Shown here piece after piece: positions 21,858 through 34,420 of a stretch of 64,000 nt of DNA. The position numbers and the translations under genes are program-made. This DNA comes from Trichoplusia ni (lineage: Eukaryota > Arthropoda > Insecta > Lepidoptera > Noctuidae), in NCBI RefSeq assembly GCF_003590095.1, contig NC_039482.1, positions 13,099,657 through 13,163,656 of the forward strand, read 5' to 3'. Positions within the stretch are counted from its first letter, which is position 1. Each line of letters opens with the position of its first letter. Below the pieces are notes generated by a model. It saw only the letters and a program-made list of their open reading frames with translations, ran no database searches and had not been told where the DNA came from.

Positions 21858-23213
21858 CCATAGAAATCTAAATAACAAGGTAATAGAAGTGCCAACGCCG
21901 CGTGACCTTGTCGCCACACTGGTGTCTTGGACGACACCAGCGCGCGAACTTACGCTCAGTCGCTCGCGGAACGTCGTCACAGCAAGAACCACTAAAAATG
22001 GTGTTTTGCGGCGTTTCTCAGGCTGGAAATTCATCTGCATCGTTTAATAACATAAATAAAGAAATAACATTTTATCGGTAAGTAAATTATTGCAGTAATA
22101 TTGATGTTATTGCAAAATTAAATTTCAAAACATAACCTTCATTATAAACCATATTTATATCGCACCATCCTGCAACAACTGCATTCTTTACTAATCGTTG
22201 CCTCTGCAGTAAGAGACTTACAGAAATGCACCGTTTTAAAAAGAGAAATGTATAACGAAAAATAATATTTATCAATGCGTCGTATTTGTAGTGGTACGGC
22301 CGCACAAAACTGTTGGAAATAGTGATGTGGTTAAGCGCGGACAAATTATCCAAAATGAACATTGTATACGAAAAGTAACAATTTTAATAGTCGTTTGTTT
22401 TTGTGAACATATTATTGAATATATTTTTATTTCAGAATCCCGCAGGATGCAAATAAATACAAAAGACAAGTAGATGACTACCACGGGTAAACGAAATTGG
22501 TACCCTATAACTTAGGCCGAATATACACTATGAACTTGCCGCCCGCCGCCGCCCGCGCCCCTCTCCATTTTTACGGCTCGGACCGCGCTCGCAACTGAAT
22601 GTTTCAGAAAGTACGCCATGCGCTATAGCATAGCATTGAATAAAAATTGCAATTTAAATTTATCCAAATCTCATAAATACCTATTTTTTTATTATGAACG
22701 TTTACTAGTCATTCGATACATGAACTGGGCTGCTTTTGTAAGACGACTAAAAAGTCACCGTATAAACCAAACCTACCTAGGTACCAAGTATTTCCTAATA
22801 ACATTTTTTTTTGTCAAGTGACAATTAGCGAATTTTTTTTTTGTAAGTAGGTACATATTATAATGTAATCCATAGAAGAATACAACAAAAAACATTGTCA
22901 CTCATAATTTCGTCTTTCATTATATATCGGATCCGTAGTCAATCCCTAGTGTAGTTTACGTAATCACTACAACTAATGCAAAAAAATGCAATGACTGTGT
23001 GAGTTAGTGAATCCATACAACGACAAAGTCAATCTTATTGCATTAGACGTACGGCCTAGTGTTGTTTGCTTGGTCTTCTCGATGTTAATGTTTGCGTGAT
23101 TGCGTAGTTATTTGCTGTGAATGTGTTGAAGCCCCGCCCACCGGCGACATGCGTTTCGATAGATCGCCGCGGTGTATGCCATTTCTATTACCTTGTTATT
23201 TAGATTTCTATGG
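21858..23213. mobile_element. TIR element of 1356 bp with 6-bp TCGTAC duplications, superfamily unassigned
   Basis: The left end CCATAGAAATCTAAATAACA (21858-21877) continues AAGGTAATAGAA, and its reverse complement forms the right end (to 23213) with no mismatch over about 30 bp. TCGTAC flanks it on both sides (21852-21857 and 23214-23219). The interior has no transposase-like frame; the longest open frames are about 90 codons. It holds a GC-rich patch at 22540-22600 ('gccgcccgccgccgcccg') and one near 21890-22000. Superfamilies that make 6-bp duplications include IS3EU and Dada; neither is proven here. Confidence 0.8.
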
Positions 23214-23702
23214 TCGTACCTATAGAAGTTTCAATGAAATTCAAATTTTACGATCCAAGCGAATTGAAAATGGAAAATAGGGTCCCATAATACTTCGATT
23301 CTCAACTTGTTCCGCCATTTTGTAAAGTTCATGTAAAAGGGAAAATTGTAAGGATTTACAAATTCTTTATTTTATTTTGCAGCGAAAAGTATAATTATAA
23401 CTTTTAAAAAGGTCCACAATCTTGGTGTGCCTTTTTATACAGAACGAATTAAATAAAAAAACGACTGATATATTTTGATAATCATTATTTTTAATTTACA
23501 TTACTTTATGTTCCGATTACTTTAAACGGAGTCTTTTTGGCAAAAATACTCCAAGATTATTATACATCTTTTAAGTACAAATCGAAACAAATAAAGTATA
23601 GGTTTCCAATATCCTCAGAATTTAAACCGTCATTAAAATCGGTTAAGTACGTACATTTCACCGTGGAGGTTAGTTCACGCGGCAGAATGTCAGATGAACA
23701 CA

Positions 23703-23749
23703 GTTTCAGAGGCCAAATCACATAAGTTTATGTGATTTAGCCCTGAAAC
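23703..23749. repeat. Near-perfect palindrome, 47 bp
   Basis: GTTTCAGAGGC-CAAATCACATAA faces its inverted copy TTATGTGATTTAG-CCCTGAAAC with one mismatch and one unpaired base. There is almost no loop. It looks like the two ends of a fold-back element joined after loss of the middle. Confidence 0.75.
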
Positions 23750-23796
23750 AATTTACTGTTTACTTTTACATTTTATAAATAGTAATTGTAGAAATC

Positions 23797-24165
23797 TCGT
23801 GGCTAAGCTATAACCGCATAAGTGATTCGATCACAGGTTAAGCTATGCTTGACGCGGTTGGTCCGTAGATGGGTGACCATCTTTGTCATAACGAGTTCCT
23901 CCGTGTTTCGGAAGGCACGTTAAATTGTGGATCCCGGCTGTTATTCCTACATCTTTGGCAATCGTTACAGGTAGTCAGAAGCTTGAAAAAGTCTGACAGC
24001 CAGTCTAACCAAGGAGTATCGTGTTGCCCAGGTAACTGGGTTGAGGAGGTCGGATAGGCACTAGGCAGTCGCTCCTTGTAAAACACTGGTACTTAGCTGA
24101 AACCGGTTGGACTGGTAGCCGACCCCAACATAGTTGGGAAAAGGCTAGGCCAATGACGACAATTG
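23797..24165 (+). mobile_element. tRNA-derived SINE, family A copy 2
   Basis: Same order of words as the copy at 11122-11490: 'gtggctaagctataaccgc', 'cctccgtgtttcggaagg', 'gtcagaagcttgaaaaag', 'gttgggaaaaggctaggcc'. It carries small differences, for example an extra 'taggcact' duplication near 24055. A more decayed piece of the same end follows at about 24838-24930. Confidence 0.85.
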
Positions 24166-24433
24166 TAGAAATAAAGAAAAATTGAAGATGAAGGAAAGAG
24201 GAATCACGACTCTAAAGGATTAAAGGTACCTACTTACTAGGAAAAGGCAAGAGAGAATCATTTATTGCATGTAGGAAAACTTAAAGCGTATTTTATAAAG
24301 CAGCTTAAATGCAATTTAAATATGCTCTTACTTAATACTTAGTTATGTAGTTAAAAGCAGAAACTTTTACTTAAAGTAACTATGTACCTTACCTTCCTAT
24401 ATGATAGAATTTTCTTTTATATTTTATAACATC

Positions 24434-24648
24434 ACTAGCTTTTCGCCCGCGGCTTCGCCCGCGGCTTCGCCCGCTTCGATTTCGGTTATATCGCGTTGTC
24501 AAGGGAACTCTTCAAAAGTCCGGGAAAAAAACTATCCTATGTTCTTTCTCAAGGTCAACTCTATCTCTGTATAAAATCAGTTCAGTGGTTTAGACGTGAA
24601 AGCGTGACAGACAGAGTTACTTTCGCATTAATAATATTAGTAATGATT
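24434..24648 (+). mobile_element. LINE 3' tail, family C copy with duplicated start
   Basis: It starts 'actagcttttcgcccgcgg' with 'cttcgcccgcgg' repeated in tandem, then follows the family C order to 'ataatattagtaatga'. The segment around 'ctgtataaaatcag' is shorter than in the copy at 21527 (a small internal deletion). Confidence 0.8.
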
Positions 24649-25261
24649 AAATTATTTTGATGTCACTGCTTGGTTTTAGCCCGTTTAAAGCTTAAAGAAT
24701 TAATAATAATCGTGCTAGGCCTAAGAGCATTACGATATTCTTCTCAATTTTTCCCTCTACCCAATAGTTAGGAACAAAAGAGGACTTCATTTGTATACAC
24801 ACGAACTCTTTAGTTTCTAATATTTTTGTATTTGCTTCTTGTAGAACACGGGTAGGTACTCCTAAACACCCGTTTAGGCTGAAAACGAAATTCAACATAG
24901 CTGAAAAAATGCAAGGCTGATGGTGACATTAGTTTCATAGATCGATATTCAAAAATAAAAATAACTCATTCATCAACAGTGGTCCCCTAACTAAGCTGAA
25001 GCTTGTATCTTGGGGGCCTGGAGTTCTAGCTTTTATTTATTTTGTACACCTGAACCTATTTTGTTTGATGAAATTAGGACATAATTCACTTACTCTTAGA
25101 TACTGATCAAGTATTCGTATCCGTAAGGAAATGTATTTACCTAGTTTCTCTCCTTGTGCCATCATTTATTCAAAACGCGCCGTGACTTTGTAATCACGGC
25201 TGTGCTGCATAGAATCACAATACACGGGCTTATTTTACTACGCTATTTATCTTAGCCTTTA

Positions 25262-25700
25262 TGTGAAGCTGTCTTAGCCTAGTGGTAAGACCGTTTGACT
25301 GTTAAGTCAAAGATCAGGGCCCCAATTCTGCTATTTACAATGGCCGATGAATGAATGAAAATTTGCTTAAAATGACTTTGTTTTATTTTTTGTCCTGCGA
25401 AATAATTGGAAATTCAGTATGGAACACGGTCAATACAGTTAACTTCCAATTATTGTATTAGCAAAATGCTAAAGATATTAGGAATAATTTCAAATTTAAT
25501 CCAATTGCCATTCATTCATCGGCCATTGTAAAATAGCAGAATCGGAGCCCTGGAGTTCCATCCCAAGGCATAAACTAAATTTTCAAATGTTGTGTGTGTT
25601 TTAGAAATAAGTAATGCAGTTTCCGTGTTTCGGGAGGCACGTAAAGATGTGGGCCCGCTAGATCTCTCTGCGGTCAGATTGTCAACTCAAAGGACTATGA
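25262..25700 (+). mobile_element. tRNA-headed SINE interrupted by a MITE
   Basis: The head 'cttagcctagtggtaag' is an A-box-like word, followed by 'gtttgactgttaagtc'. The continuation after the insert reads 'gttccatcccaaggc', then 'gtgtttcgggaggcacg', a body word shared with SINE family A. The tRNA-like head is therefore cut close to its B box by the 238-bp element at 25315-25552. Confidence 0.65.
25315..25552. mobile_element. MITE with about 40-bp terminal inverted repeats
   Basis: The left end CAGGGCCCCAATTCTGC is followed by TATTTACAATGGCCGATG and AATGAATG. The right end is its reverse complement (…CATTCATTCATCGGCC to GGAGCCCTG) with three or four differences. The interior is AT-rich and partly self-complementary (aattggaa / ttccaatt). 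No frame of note. A target duplication is not clear, so the superfamily is open. Confidence 0.8.
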
Positions 25701-25759
25701 GAGTCAGGGATCATAGAGTTTCTTGTCAATGTCGATATGTCAGAAAAATCGTTCAACAT

Positions 25760-28000
25760 AAATATATTATTATGTGCGGTTGAAAGAAATGTCTGAATCA
25801 CATGGTTTACATTTGCTTAGTTGAAATTAGTTAACTGATTTAAGTATTACCAAAATGACAGTCAGTCCACGGGCTGAAAACGAAGCCCAAAATATTTTTC
25901 ATTATATTCATTCGTTTTCTCTTTCAAAAGCTTTCTTAATGCCATATTAACGTCAAAAATGACAAATGATTTCAACATTTTAAGTATGAATGGTAGGGAT
26001 CTGATATAATCCTCGTTTTTCATCATTATTATAAACAAGTAATGCTTATACAGCGTAGCTTCGAAATTAATAAAAGCGATTATTTTTTTTGTAGAGCTTA
26101 AAATAAAAAAGTTTTAACTCATATTTTAAAATGAGAATTTTATAACTGCATAATATTATAACATAGCATATAGCAACATAGCTTCGCGGTACGCTTCGGA
26201 TAAACCTAAAATCTTTAAAAAATTACCAAACGTAAAATATTACAGTATACCAGTTATTGTCGTTGGTAAAAAGGAAAATTTTAAATTCCAGCGGCATGGC
26301 ACAGAATATTTATTCAATATTAATCGAGGGAATTCATACAAAAGTTTAAGCCTACAGTGTACAGTTAAGCGCCGGCCATGTTGCCGTACGTGACGGCCAT
26401 TTTGAAATATTCCCGACATTCGAAATTGACGCGAATTCACCTTCAGAATTTTTGTGCACTGGACTGTTAAAATGAAAAATGCATTTGAAATGTATCGTGA
26501 AGTTTTTAAAATATTTATGAATTTAATCTTTTATTAAATATTTCCTTGCTATTTCTCATTTTATACGATGAATCTGGAACTTTTATTTTGTAGTTAGGTT
26601 TTAATAATAGTGGGATCTTTTTGCGTGTTATTTCCGTTGTTTGTATATAGGAGAAGTACATACAAACCGTTGTTAAATCCGTATTAAGTAAACTACCTAC
26701 TGTATTGCAGAATTAATTTAAAATTCGGACTTTTTATGTAACTTCCTTTTATATCGTGGGCGCGTGGTAACTTAATCTGGTTTTAAACATAAATATTCAA
26801 CACAGTAATCCTTTTAGTTTCAAAATCAAACTAATACTTTACTAATTAACTCCAACTTTTTAGTTTGAAGGCAAATCATTCATTTTATAGGTAGATAATA
26901 TGATAATACCTAGTGTACCTACGTAGTACAGCCAATAACAAAAGTAACCGAACAAAATTCAGATTTACTGAATCACAAAAGCTTTAGTTTTCTAGCAAAG
27001 CTCTAGTAGAATGTTAGACCAGTATATGGCACTTTTGAACGTCAAAACAATTTATATAGGAACAATATTAAAAACTAGTGTCAGTCTGTCGGTCAGTCTC
27101 CTATTGAAGCTACCGCTTGAAGGTATTCCTTTCCATATCTCAATGAGAGACTGCTCTGATAGCCGAGTGGTTGAGGTGACCACGCCAAACGCACTGAGTA
27201 CGTCGTGTCACGGGAACGAAACCCGCGTAAGACAAGCATTTGTGTGATCCTCGAATGCTTGTTCTGAGTCTAGGAGTATTTATGCATGTGACTTGAAACC
27301 CCTGGCAGCACAAGGTTTAAATTCCTTAGGTATAATGGGAGTCGTTTTTTTTACTTTTTCTTCGAAACCTTCGATTCTTATTTTCTTCGAATTTACTCGT
27401 GGTAAACGACTTTGGTGCTGATTGTACCTCTTTGAGTTTTCCCTTTAAATGGCTAACTTTATTAATCCCCGTCGATACGGTACCTTTGACGTCCACTGGA
27501 CATATTATGGCCAGTATTGGGGTTTGAGTGGCATGGATCCTCTTTGGTGAGGCTGAAAATTGGATTGAGTGCGGTAATATCGTAAAATATTGGTGGATTG
27601 TGTTACGAATTAAAATTATTTTAGCTTTGAAGTTCATAACTTGATCGTAAATAATATCTATATTCTGTATATTGTACTTGGTAATTTTTTTTTATATATG
27701 ATAGGTCAAATTCACAAGGTTAAGTTGACAAAGAGAAAAAGACAATTAACAAAAAAGATATATATATTTTTTTTTATGAGAAGTCTGAATTTTTTTTGCC
27801 ATCAGAAACTATGATAAACGTATAGAGATATGCTTAGAAGTTTCGTTAATAGCTACACATTTAGATTTTTCTTCAAATAAATTACACAATAGTCTTTTCC
27901 AATTAATCACCTACGTATTGTTTCTCTACACCACCTCTTGGTTGACTGTTAGAGAATGCTCTTTCGTTAAGTCTGCCATTGTCCTCACAATCTGTATAAG
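25760..28000. other. Intergenic region, one SINE head, no gene seen
   Basis: No supportable gene. A tRNA-headed SINE is at 27150-27262. The stretch 26330-26450 is locally less AT-rich ('gcgccggccatgttgccg') but I cannot tie it to an exon or promoter. Confidence 0.4.
27150..27262 (+). mobile_element. tRNA-derived SINE head
   Basis: It has the A-box word 'tagccgagtggttgagg' and a B-box-like 'cgggaacgaaacccgcg', followed by 'gacaagcatttgtgtgatcc'. The 'catttgtgtgatcc' word is shared by the fragments at 51380-51470 and 55858-55905. Confidence 0.65.
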
Positions 28001-28017
28001 AATAAAAGAAGAAAAAC

Positions 28018-28188
28018 GAATCAATCAACTGAAACACCATCCAAAAATCTCCACTATCCCACTCAACTGCAAAATTTAAACAAACCTTTTCCTCCAAACG
28101 TGAACGACTCAATCAACTGAAACACTGGCCAAAAATCTGTAGTATCCCCAATATAAAATTGAAATAAACCTTTTTCTCCAAACGTTTC
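28018..28188. repeat. Two-copy tandem repeat, unit about 84-89 bp
   Basis: The words 'caatcaactgaaacac', 'ccaaaaatct', 'taaacaaacct' or 'aataaacct', and 'tctccaaacg' recur in the same order in 28018-28106 and 28107-28188. The copies differ by scattered substitutions and small indels. Confidence 0.7.
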
Positions 28189-28654
28189 CAACCTCAAACC
28201 ATATCAAAACAAACATCGGATCCTTACAAAGAGATGCCATTCCCATCCATTGTGGTCCAATTCTCGTGACGCGAGATACGGGATTCAATATCGCAATGTA
28301 CTCGTCAGGTGGACGGGTTCGGATAACACGTCTGTAGGTAACGGTTCAGTCTGGCTGGTATTTTTCATTTTGGAAAATATATTTTTGTTTGTTTGTCTTA
28401 TTGTAAGCTGTGTGTAAAAGAATAGTATATAACAGAATTGATAGTGATACTGTAGTGTGTAACCGTGCATGCGCTTTTGGTTTTATATAATTTTACAAAA
28501 TGTAAAAAATGGAAGCATAGAAGAGACCCTGCCAATGCAAAGGTTGAGTCAGAATCATGTTCATTGATTTAGCATTTGGTACAGGAGAATATTTATTTTA
28601 AGTATAAAAATAAAAAGAAGAGAAACTTTATCTAAAGCCGAAATTAAACTTATT

Positions 28655-28800
28655 TTTTTAGGGTTCCTACCCTGACAACCGGTTCCTGAGCCGACGGCGC
28701 ATGTCCATTTGTTATCAGGCTGAAGCTCATGAACCGTGATAGCCAGAAAGTTTCATTAAATTTCACAGACGACATTATTTCTGTTCAGACAAACAAAAAT
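28655..28800 (+). repeat. Retroelement tail, family D
   Basis: 'agggttcctaccctgacaa', 'caggctgaagctcatgaacc', 'gtgatagccagaaagtttc'. It matches the common moth repeat 'ggttccgtacc...ctgtatctcatgaaccgtgatag'. Further pieces are near 33300-33420, 34050-34210 and 60735-60830. Confidence 0.55.
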
Positions 28801-29482
28801 AAAAAAGGGTTACGCAAGGTTCGATCCGGTAAAAATTTGATGGGAGATCATTTTATTTTTCAAATTTGGTCCTCTTAGCCTAATTATATGGAACCCACAG
28901 AATTCTTACTCCATACATAAACTGGACCATTTCTTTTTTGACGAATTTCAAAATAAAAAAGACAGGGAAACTCGGTTCCGGAAATCCGACTAGAACGTTC
29001 CCTTTTTGTATTTATTCTTTGACAAGTCACAAGTGATTCGTAATAAAACCCCGGTTACTTTGAACATTTCATTTGGTAAAGCCCCGCTGTTGGTTTCTCG
29101 GAAACAACCTAGGATTATTAAATATATAAAAAGTATTTTCACATCTTCCACAGTTTATTACAATTTCTCAGAGCTGAAAAAAGAACTTCCAGCGACTGGT
29201 AATTCGTTATTACGTGTTATTAAAAAGGATGAAATTAGGTATATGTACTTGTTGTGATCATACAAAATAGATATATAAATAGAATATATTTATATATGTG
29301 GTGATTGCCAAAAATTGTAAAAGAAAGAGACATTTCTTAGTTTTTGATGCATAAGACTATTATCATAAGAATGAGAAACTTAACGCGTGTATATCTTTAG
29401 AGTTTACATACATACCAAATATTACCAAATAAGTTAAATAATATTTAAGACAGGCATACAAAAAAGACATAGTAAACCAAAG

Positions 29483-29631
29483 GAGAAACCCGTTTCTGGG
29501 CCTAGCCGTTACACGAATGAAATATGTACCAAAAAATTCTACAAATTGCTTAGTTAACCCATTTAACGCCAGCATTGGAACGCCAGCTCCGTAACGCCAG
29601 GCCCAAGTTTCTAAGAAGTTTGGTTTTCTCC
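29483..29631 (-). mobile_element. 149-bp Spy-like miniature element between AAA and TTT
   Basis: Both ends match the 3.0-kb element at 12864-15866: on the minus strand it begins GGAGAAAACCAAACTTC and TTGGGCCTGGCGTTAC and ends 'attcgtgtaacggctagg' and GGGTTTCTCC. On the plus strand AAA (29480-29482) precedes it and TTT (29632-29634) follows, with no other repeat in the flanks. It has no coding capacity and is presumably mobilised by a relative elsewhere. Confidence 0.8.
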
Positions 29632-29805
29632 TTTGCAAAAATGAAACAGTCACCCATATTTCTTGGACCGAAATCCTCGATTAAGACTATTAGCGGAAAC
29701 AGAAATACGTTATCAATAGAGTTTGACATACTGACGGCATTCCTTTTCAAAATGTCCAATCAAAATAGGTGCAAAATAACTGAATTCCTAAACAACATAA
29801 AATAA

Positions 29806-32800
29806 AACTAAAAAGATAAATCCCAGTTAGTGTTTAAAAGTAGACCTGTAAAAACAGCTACATATAAGGTCAAGAGCTTATAAGAATTTAATTACACCTG
29901 ATAGCTATAATTATGAAAAGATTAAGGCCTAATGTTCTGCACTTAATCCTAGCTTATATCACTAAGTTCAAGTTAGCCTACTTCTTGGCACGTGTAATCC
30001 GCAAATTACTTCTTACACGTGATTCAAGACTTCAAGTTTTCTCATTTGCTCTATTCATATGGGGTGAGATCGTAGTTAGCACTTATAATTAATTTTCCAG
30101 CAAGCTAAGACGAGAGTCATTACCATCATATTTATTGAGACGGTAACTTAGTTGCAACAACAAGGATACAATTTAAGATTTTGTGGAACTGTTAGTATAT
30201 TAAATAAATTTACCTACCAGAAAAGTTTAGGCACAAAATACCATTTAAAAAGAGCGCTTTTACTGACAAGAAACTGACACAAAGAAAACTACTATTTCTC
30301 TAAATATTATGATAAAAGGACATATATTAAAAACGGTTATGAAGAATATTCTTTATACTCTGTGAAGAATGTGTCTCAACTTAATTATTCTGAATAAAAA
30401 TATGCTAACGACCACCTAGCTCGTGGTCGCGGATAAATTAATATTTCTACGAAGATAATGAAGACAGGCCTCTTACTGTTGATGGATGTGGCATGTCGAG
30501 GCTGACCTTTAAGGTTCAAATAAATGAGCTAGGGCTTTTTAGTTTAAGTAGAGCTAATGTTGCAAGGTTTTTGAGGATAAATTGACGGTATTTGTCAGTG
30601 TTATGAAAATATTTATTTAGTAAATTATGTACATACTAAATAGTTACAAACACAACATTGTAAAATATGATGTACAAGCGTCCTGCTTGATGGTTTATGT
30701 TGCTGATAATACATTTTTTTTGTTAATAAAGACTTTTCTATCGAGATTAATAGAGTTCATTATTGTTGCTCCCTACAAACTGACCTCATCGGTAATTTGA
30801 CATCTGTGGGAGCTTTTATCTTATAGGTGTATTTGAGTAATTTATATCGGATGGATTTCTTCCCATTCTCTTAAGCTTAATCTCAAATAATATAATATAA
30901 TATATGCGGACAACATCAATTACATTGTTCTGAACCCTAAGTAAGTTGCTGAAGCACTTGTTTTATGGAATTCAGATACAACGAAGGTACCACAAACACC
31001 CAGACCCAAGACAATGTAAAATTGTGAATTTTTACATTGACCCGACCGGGGATCGAAACCGGGACCTCAGAGCTAGCGACACCTTGAAACCGGTGCTCAC
31101 GCCACTCGACCACGGAGGTCGTCAAATGTAATTTATATCTGCTATCTTTTTGTTCTAGCAATCTTCTAGTTGTAATTATGTGACATAAAATGCCACATCC
31201 AATTAATAAGGTCATTCCCACATCACAGTTGACAGACACTCGAATGGGGAAATTATGAAAGTTTTGAGCGTAACAAAACACTGTTCGGAGCGATGTTTTT
31301 AATTTACAGTACACAGCGCTACGGATGCCTGCTGAAAATGGTAGGTTTTATGTTTTGTAACTAGGGATCACTGGAGATGGGAGAAATGAGTTCGTCAAGG
31401 ATGTCTGTTTTTTTTGCATGAGACTTTTAATCAGGCATAACTTAAAAAGTTAAAACGCTAGGTACTATACTGTCAGAAAGTTACAATATAATGATATTTT
31501 AAAGATCTTTAAAGGTTTAAAAACATTATTAAAGCTGGATAAGTACCTGCATTCATTTATGAGATAAAATACGCTCACAATATAATAATATTCGAATTTA
31601 AAACATTTAGGGGCAGGCCAAAAAAAACAACATTAATTACATTAATTTACGAGATAAATTAATGTTAATTTTTTTTTTTTGCCCAGACATTTACTTACCT
31701 ACGTAGTTCATTGCTCAGGCGATTTCAAAACACAGTCTCGTATTGATGGCAATTACACGCATTTATCGGGCGGCTGCGCCTGCCACCATTTAATAGCAAT
31801 TTCACACTAGCTCTCTTATTGCTGAGTTCATAAAGTAGGCGCTCGTAAACTTCAGAATGGTGCTGTTAATTGTGTTAATAACACAGCTGCCTTATTCGGT
31901 CACTTTAAGACTCAAAGACATTATGGCTCGTTACGTGATTAAAGTAGCAATTAAACTTGTAGTTTCAGCACAGCCTATTCAGAAATCCTATCAATACTAA
32001 AAAGGAAGCGAATCTAAACGTTTCTTGAGAGTAGTTTGAAAACGTCTAGCTATATACACAATTTAACACTCTAGCTCTGTACTGCGGTTCCGCTCTTATC
32101 GATCGTGGCGTTCAGTTATAGTTGGCAGCAATCAGGGATTATCAAATATAATTTGAATAATGGATTCGTGTGGAAAATACAGTTTTATGTGCAGATGAAT
32201 ATAATGCAATTAGATTTTGGAAAGTATAATATTCCGGTAATTTCATACAACGCCATATACTAGACAAATGACGTTACGCTTATTGAAAACGTTTGTACTG
32301 GGTGGGAGTCGAACCAAAGACCACCGCTAGGCTAATTTTCGGCTACAAATTCCATTTAATAGAATATATAATCAAGAATGCTTGTGTTTAACACGCTCAG
32401 TTTACTTGCAGGCATATGTGGGATCTCATATTTGAAACACTAATGTCTCTTGGAACCACTAAGCAGGTCTGCTGTTAGGGCTCGAAGGAAGGAGACGTAA
32501 CCCTGGTCTACCTTTTAGTAAACCCATCGAGTTTGGGCTCATTGAATTTGTCTTGACTAGTTCTCTTCATGTTTTTGTTTGAGTCGGGGGATTTTAAATT
32601 TTAAATTTATGATTTTGAACATGACAAACCCATACAATTTAGACTTCTTTATATGATCACTTAAATACTATTAAAGCAAATTAAATACATATTTAAACAT
32701 ATAAAATGGTATATTCCAGTTCCCGTTTCCAAAGTCGTGAGTTCAGAGTCGTGAGTGGAGCGGTGGTGCGCAAGCGCAGCTCTTTCTAATGGCACTTACA

Positions 32801-32900
32801 TTTGGAACGCTACAGATTGCCAGCCCACTATTTATAGTTAACTGACAACATTTAACAGTTGCTGAAACTATTAGTTAGTTGAAGCTACTGTAGGTTGTGA
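29806..32900. other. Intergenic region without a supportable gene
   Basis: AT-rich DNA. A reversed SINE is annotated at 30970-31125. A reversed tRNA-like B-box word occurs near 32295-32325 ('gggagtcgaaccaaag'). No splice-consistent coding stretch was seen. Confidence 0.4.
30970..31125 (-). mobile_element. tRNA-derived SINE (Pol III promoter intact)
   Basis: On the minus strand it has A-box 'tggtcgagtggcgtgagc' and B-box 'ggtttcgatccccgg', then 'gggtcaatgtaaaaattc', 'ttgtcttgggtctgggtg' and 'tttgtggtacc'. Both promoter boxes look close to consensus, so this is among the better preserved SINE copies in the window. Confidence 0.75.
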
Positions 32901-32920
32901 ATTGATTTATATTAATTAAC

Positions 32921-33150
32921 TAGCTGTTGCCCGCGACTTCGTCCGCGTGGTTAGAAGATATAAGTTATGATTTATATCTGTCCTGCTTTTTCCACATTTT
33001 CCATTATATATTCGCTCCTATTCGTCGCAGCGTGATGGTTTATAGCCTTCCTCGATGAATGGTCTATTAGAATTTTTCAATCTGAACCAGTAGTTCCTGA
33101 GATAAGCGCGTTCAAACAAAAACTCTTCAGCTTTATATATTAGTATAGAA
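32921..33150 (+). mobile_element. LINE 3' tail, family B copy 1
   Basis: 'actagctgttgcccgcgac', 'ttcgtccgcgtggttagaag', 'gtcgcagcgtgatggttta', 'cctgagataagcgcgttc', 'ctcttcagctttatatatta'. The family B order is fully present; there is no coding part. Confidence 0.85.
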
Positions 33151-33530
33151 GTATAGATTAAATCAGACTTGCGGCACTGTGGTTCGCTACACATTAGTAT
33201 AATCGTACCAACGCGACGGTTGCTTAACTTCGATTTTTATTATTTGTTTTAGGTCTGCAACGGAAATATATGTATTAGATATTTATAGACATTTTAACTC
33301 TCGAGCTTTCACCGTTCTTGAGATAGAGCATGGTCACAGAGGGACAGACTGACAGACAGACCAAAAAATCTTATTATAGTAATAGGGTCCGGTACTCTGA
33401 AAATAGTACTTATCTGGCAAGTCATGAAAAAATAGGGCTTTGAAAAATAGATGTTGTCCTATTCTCCGAACTACTCAACATGTACACAAAATTTCACGAG
33501 AATCGGTCGAGTCGTTTTGGAGGAGTTCCT

Positions 33531-33720
33531 ACTAGCTGTTGCCCGCGACTTCGTCCGCGTTGTTAGAAGATATTGCGACTATAACTTGAGGTATAAACTA
33601 TTCTATTTCTCACAACACAACGAACTGCACATGGTGTGCGAATTTTATTATAATCGGTTTAGTGGTTTAGGAGTCCATTGAGGACAAACATTGTGATATG
33701 AGAATTATATATATTAAGAT
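33531..33720 (+). mobile_element. LINE 3' tail, family B-related copy 2
   Basis: It starts 'actagctgttgcccgcgac' like the other copies, then changes to 'tataacttgaggtataaac' and 'tataatcggtttagtggttt', ending 'tatatattaagatt'. It is a sister subfamily sharing only the first 45 bp or so. The stretch before it (33300-33530) is another tail fragment ('tttcacgagaatcggtcg'). Confidence 0.7.
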
Positions 33721-34420
33721 TAGAAGAAGATTAATTATGTACGTAACTATGTATAATTAAGATCATAGAATATATCTTTAAAATGATTACTTTCTACAAT
33801 AATAGATATATATTATTCCCACCAAGACATTAACGTTACACAAGAACCATTACAGTTCGCTATACTGTGTAACATCTGCAATTAATTGGAGATCTTAGTT
33901 CAAGTGGAATATTAATAATGGCTGTAACTTATGTGTGACTTAGATTTAAGTGATGGATTATTCATGTAAGTGTTTTAAGTGATTACCTACTTAGTTCCAA
34001 TATCTGTTTCATTTTAGTTAATGGTCAAATTGGATGTATGCTTTAGTTTTTAGGATTCTCTACCCAAGTTGGAAAAAAACTTATCATGAAGCTTCAGTCA
34101 ATCCGTCTATCCGTCTGACAGTTTTCCGTCAGTTCGTACGTTTTTCACCAGGTAGTATCTCATGACCCATGTAAGGTAGAGATTTGAAATTCTCACGGAT
34201 AATATGTGTCCGTCGTAGCTTGTAGCTATTACAGGTGGAACAAATTGATAAATTTGACGGATAGCATTTTTTGGCAATTTTTTTTTATGGTTGTATTGTA
34301 CCCTCATCATCTCGAGTACATTAAAATTACATTAAAACCCTTACAATAAATTTTGTATTAACAATATACAAGATTAAATGTTGCTATAAACTTCTCAGTT
34401 CTAGACCAATTTATGAACTA

